This document shows positions 6,501 to 9,198 of a DNA stretch of 9,198 nt, one piece after another (the stretch's first letter is position 1; each line of letters starts with the position of its first letter). The notes under the pieces were generated by a model, which saw only the letters and a program-made list of their open reading frames with translations, was not told where the DNA came from and ran no database searches. The translations under genes were made by a program, and so were the position numbers. The stretch covers positions 1 through 9,198 of the forward strand of contig JACRTZ010000095.1 in NCBI GenBank assembly GCA_014304965.1, written 5' to 3'. Source of the DNA: Vulcanimicrobiota bacterium. GTDB taxonomy: Bacteria > Vulcanimicrobiota > Vulcanimicrobiia > Vulcanimicrobiales > Vulcanimicrobiaceae.

Positions 6501-7499
6501 ATGCGTACAGTACATATAATGCTCTCAGGATTGAGCCGGCCGCCCGTAGTACGGACGGCGGGTCCCCATGGCGTTCCAGGCGCCCTCGAATTGCGGTTCG
6601 ACTCAATCGCGCGGCTCGCGGCCCGCCTCTTCGACGCGCCGCTCGGGCTCGTGACCCTCGTCGAATCCGACCGGGTCCGCGTCCTGGGAAGCGCCGGCCT
6701 CGCAGCGCGCGAACTGCCCCGCGAAATCGGCCTGTGCGTCACGGCCGTCTCAAAAGACGGGCCGCACGTGATCGAAGATGCCGGGCACGACCTGCGCTCG
6801 GCGCGTCATTCGCTCGTCGCAGGCCCCGAAAACGTGCGCTTCTACGCGGGAGTCGTCTTACGTGCCGCGGACGGAACGCGCCTGGGCACGCTCTGCGTGA
6901 TGGACCGGATCGCGCGCCGCGCCGATCCCGAAACGCTCGTGCTGCTCGAGGAGCTCGCCGCCCTAGCCGTCGACCGGCTCGAACTTCGCGCCGCGACGGT
7001 GAAGAGCGCGGCCGCGCACCTGCGTCCGGCGCCCGAAGCGCTCGACGAAGATGCGCTCACCGGTCTGCCGGGACGGCGCGCCTTCGAACGCGACCTTGAG
7101 GTCATTTGGAATACCACCGCCCCGCGCGAAGCGCTCGGCGCGGTCGCCGTGACCTATGTCGAGGGCCTCAAGGCCGTCAACGGGCGGCGCGGCCGCGAAC
7201 TCGGCGATCAACTGTTGCGAGCGGTCGCGGGTTCGTTGCTTGCGAGCCTGCCGGAAGGCATTCGCTTGTACCGCATCGGCGGATGCGAGTTCGGCATGCT
7301 GCTGGATCCGCTCGCAGCGCGCGAGGCGGACGCGGTGAAAATTCGCGTAGACCGCGCGATGCAAACCGTGCGTTTCGTGGGTTTTCATGAAGCGTTCGCG
7401 TGCGTCGGCATCGGCGAGCTTGCCGAAGCGGACGCGCCGCAGAGCGCCTACCGCCTGGCCGATTGGCGCGCGTACGGCGAAAGGATGCAGCGCCGCTAA
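6501..7499 (+). CDS. GAF domain protein with degenerate, probably inactive GGDEF domain
   Basis: The product has up to 332 residues. Residues about 30-165 form a GAF domain of the type found before GGDEF and histidine-kinase modules: AARLFDAPLGLVTLVESDR, then GLCVTAVS and FYAGVVLRAADGTRLGTLCVMD. A GGDEF-like domain follows (184-328), beginning with DALTGLPGRRAFERDL. Its active site is altered: the signature is G260-G261-C262-E263-F264, with Cys for the Asp/Glu, and the metal-binding Asp of the usual D-I-D-x-F-K is Tyr219 (Y-V-E-G-L-K). The usual His of N-D-x-x-G-H is Arg232, and the C-terminal part is short and diverged. It should not make cyclic di-GMP; it could bind nucleotides or act as a sensor (inference). 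No signal peptide or membrane segment is seen. Start is uncertain: ATG 6501 and 6519 lack an RBS, and the TATAAT at 6515 suggests TTG 6531 or 6591; the GAF domain is intact from any of them. Confidence 0.88.
   Translation: MRTVHIMLSGLSRPPVVRTAGPHGVPGALELRFDSIARLAARLFDAPLGLVTLVESDRVRVLGSAGLAARELPREIGLCVTAVSKDGPHVIEDAGHDLRSARHSLVAGPENVRFYAGVVLRAADGTRLGTLCVMDRIARRADPETLVLLEELAALAVDRLELRAATVKSAAAHLRPAPEALDEDALTGLPGRRAFERDLEVIWNTTAPREALGAVAVTYVEGLKAVNGRRGRELGDQLLRAVAGSLLASLPEGIRLYRIGGCEFGMLLDPLAAREADAVKIRVDRAMQTVRFVGFHEAFACVGIGELAEADAPQSAYRLADWRAYGERMQRR
6515..6520 (+). promoter_or_regulatory. Consensus -10 box TATAAT at the start of the GAF/GGDEF gene
   Basis: The hexamer matches the sigma-70 -10 consensus exactly and stands out in GC-rich surroundings. 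The -35 region at the right distance (about 6491-6497) is poor, with only TT in common. If used, transcription would begin near 6527, inside the longest reading of the gene, and translation would have to start at TTG 6531 or later. Confidence 0.35.
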
Positions 7500-7530
7500 C
7501 CCCGGAGTCCAAGGCCGTGCAGGCTTTGGA

Positions 7531-8553
7531 TTGATCGCATTCGCCGTCCGCCGAGCGTTCCGCCTCGTCGCGGTCTTGTTTGCGATCACCGTCGTCAGCT
7601 TCGCGTTTCTCCAAGCCATTCCGGGAGATCCCGCGACGTTGCGCCTGGGCGAACATGCGACCCCCGAGCAAGTCGCCGCGCTACGGTCGTCGCTCGGATT
7701 GGACAAGCCCTGGATCGTGCAGCTCGGCATCTACATGGCGCACGTGCTCCGAGGCGACTTGGGACGTTCCATTTCCGACACGCAGCCGGTCGCATTTAAG
7801 TTGAGCCAGTATTTTCCGGCCACGGTCGAGTTGACCGCCGGCGCCCTCTTCGTCGCACTGCTCGTCGGCATTCCGGCCGGGATCTTCGCAGCGTTGCGGC
7901 GCGGTAGCGCGCTCGACGCGATCACGATGAGCGGGGTGATGCGCGGCGTTTCGATCCCAGTGTTCTGGCTCGGCTGGATGCTCGTGTACGCGCTGGCCGT
8001 CATCCCATCACGCTGGGGTCTCAATCTCTTTCCGATTTCGGGCCGCATTTCGCTCACGTATTTCGTTCCGGCGCGCACGCATCTCGTGATCCTTGATGCG
8101 CTCTTGGCCGGGAACGGGCGGGCCGCGCTCGACGCGCTGTGGCACCTCATCTTGCCGGCCGTGACGCTCGGAACGATTCCCATGGCGATCGTCGCGAAGA
8201 TCACGCGGAGCGGCATGCTTGAAGTCTTGCGCAGCGATTACGTCCGCACTGCACGAGCCAAAGGGCTCGCTCCGCGTGCCGTCGTCCTCAAACACGCGCT
8301 GCGCAACGCCCTCATTCCGATCCTGACCGTGGTGGGGCTGCAGACCGGTTTGCTGCTGGGGGGCGCCGTCCTCACCGAGCACATCTTTGCGTGGCCGGGC
8401 GTCGGGCGGCTCGCCTTCGACGCGATTTCGAACCGCGATCTCCCGCTGATCAACGGCTGCATCCTCTTGTTTGCGACCGTTTTCGTCCTCGTGAACGCGA
8501 TCGTGGACGTGCTCTACGCGGCCGCGAACCCGCGAATTCGCTACGGCGGGTGA
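7531..8553 (+). CDS. DppB/OppB-family ABC transporter permease (peptide/nickel type)
   Basis: The 340-residue product is an inner-membrane permease. It begins with a short cytoplasmic RRAFR segment and a first membrane span (11-30) ending in AIPGDPA, followed by an extracytoplasmic part with LGLDKPW and GDLGRS, as in DppB. The later membrane core carries the EAA loop that contacts the ATPase (about 229-260), including DYVRTARAKGL (236-246) and HALRNALIP. The ending FAWPGVGRLAFDAISNRDLPLI is typical of the family. In known systems it pairs with DppC, two ATPases and a binding protein to import peptides or nickel; substrate cannot be told here. The frame is open from 7387, but the part before 7531 overlaps the GAF gene; TTG 7531 (AGG 7 bases upstream) gives a normal DppB N-terminus. 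Unusually, no DppC, DppD/F or binding-protein gene is adjacent: a sigma factor follows after 49 bases. Confidence 0.92.
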   Translation: MIAFAVRRAFRLVAVLFAITVVSFAFLQAIPGDPATLRLGEHATPEQVAALRSSLGLDKPWIVQLGIYMAHVLRGDLGRSISDTQPVAFKLSQYFPATVELTAGALFVALLVGIPAGIFAALRRGSALDAITMSGVMRGVSIPVFWLGWMLVYALAVIPSRWGLNLFPISGRISLTYFVPARTHLVILDALLAGNGRAALDALWHLILPAVTLGTIPMAIVAKITRSGMLEVLRSDYVRTARAKGLAPRAVVLKHALRNALIPILTVVGLQTGLLLGGAVLTEHIFAWPGVGRLAFDAISNRDLPLINGCILLFATVFVLVNAIVDVLYAAANPRIRYGG

Positions 8554-8602
8554 CCCCGGCGCCTCGCTCGAAGCCTCGGCGCGAGAGGGATAGGAACGAA
8601 CG

Positions 8603-9198
8603 GTGAAGGTGGAGCGCCGCTCGCAGTACGTCATTGCGGGCACTGCGTACTCGCGGGAAGAGGTCATCCATCGCTACATTCACTTTGTGAAATATGTAGC
8701 GGGCCGGATTTCCGTTAACTTGCCGCCCAACGTCGAGTTGAACGACTTGATTTCCGACGGGGTCATCGGCTTGATCGACGCGGTCGAAAAGTACGACGAC
8801 GATCGGGGCGTGAAGTTCGAAACGTACGCGATCACGCGCATTCACGGCGCGATTCTCGACGCGCTCCGCGCGCTCGACTGGGTGCCGCGCGCGGTCCGGC
8901 AGAAGGCGCGCGAACTCGACCGCGTCTCGCAGGAGATGGAAACCGAATTCGGTCACGCTCCCAGCGACGAGGAGATCGCCCAACGCATGGGGCTGACGCC
9001 CAAAGAGTTCGACACGCTGCAGCAGCGGGTCCGAGGCACCTCGATCCTCTCGCTCGAGGAGCATCTCCCGAACGAGAAGGGGAACGACGTTCCGCTGCTC
9101 GACTCGCTGCGCGGCGACGACGGCGAGGTCGGGGGCGCGCTCGAACAGCGGGAGGTTCGCGAATCGCTCGTGGCGGCAGTCGCGGCACTGTCGTACCA
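8603..9198 (+). CDS. FliA/WhiG-family RNA polymerase sigma factor, 3' end beyond window
   Basis: A frame from GTG 8603 is open to the window end, giving 198 residues. AGGA (8592-8595) lies 7 bases before the GTG. Sigma-70 region 2 spans about 22-92: VAGRISVNLPPNVELNDLI, GLIDAVEKYDDDRGVKFETY and ITRIHGAILDALR, where the -10-recognition helix lies. The segment LDWVPRAVRQKAREL (91-105) is characteristic of FliA/WhiG/SigD sigma-28 factors. Region 3 follows (about 95-145, with HAPSDEEIAQRMGLTPKEF). Region 4 (-35 recognition) begins near the cut end and is incomplete. Family members direct flagellar, sporulation or envelope genes; with no flagellar genes visible, the regulon is undetermined and I leave the symbol empty. 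It follows the permease after 49 bases and may share its transcript; no clear terminator intervenes. Confidence 0.93.
   Translation, partial: MKVERRSQYVIAGTAYSREEVIHRYIHFVKYVAGRISVNLPPNVELNDLISDGVIGLIDAVEKYDDDRGVKFETYAITRIHGAILDALRALDWVPRAVRQKARELDRVSQEMETEFGHAPSDEEIAQRMGLTPKEFDTLQQRVRGTSILSLEEHLPNEKGNDVPLLDSLRGDDGEVGGALEQREVRESLVAAVAALSY

Noticed and set aside
8559..8582. Inverted repeat between the permease and the sigma factor as a terminator
   Set aside because: Only a 5-bp stem (GCGCC with GGCGC), and no T-run follows; too weak.

Overview
The window is a GC-rich bacterial chromosome segment with eight protein-coding genes I can support, one doubtful micro-ORF, and a few regulatory sites. 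No rRNA, tRNA, CRISPR array or insertion sequence is visible. The gene set (PqqL-like M16 peptidase, secreted M48-type protease, K+-independent proton-pumping pyrophosphatase, GAF/GGDEF-like protein, DppB-type permease, FliA/WhiG-type sigma factor) does not fix the phylum. High GC with many GTG/TTG starts would fit a poorly cultured lineage such as Eremiobacterota (WPS-2), but that is only a guess.

Layout. Bases 1-2025 (+) hold the 3' part of an M16 zinc-peptidase-family gene whose catalytic N-terminus lies before the window. Bases 2042-2959 form a small, visibly more AT-rich island: a doubtful 31-residue basic ORF, then a two-gene operon of a DUF4160-like protein and a DUF2442 protein with TAATG coupling. 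That operon is preceded by a consensus -35 box and a perfect 18-bp palindrome lying between the -35 and -10 boxes, the layout of an autoregulated toxin-antitoxin-like module. Bases 3127-4056 (-) encode an exported M48-like metalloprotease homologue whose expected third zinc ligand (Glu of the EAD motif) is Ser. Bases 4232-6340 (-) encode the membrane pyrophosphatase HppA, followed by a strong intrinsic terminator (4176-4208) that separates it from the protease gene.

From about 6500 everything visible is on the + strand: a GAF protein with a degenerate GGDEF domain (GGCEF), a DppB/OppB-family ABC permease without an adjacent partner permease, and a FliA/WhiG-family sigma factor cut by the window end. 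The hppA and GAF genes are divergent and share a roughly 160-bp intergenic region with inverted repeats.

No pathway unites the window. The coherent units are the DUF4160-DUF2442 operon and possibly the rightward run GAF/GGDEF - permease - sigma factor, which could be co-transcribed (gaps of about 31 and 49 bases). The items most worth a second look are the palindromic operator with its DUF4160/DUF2442 pair, and two proteins with altered active sites (protease homologue and GGDEF-like protein).
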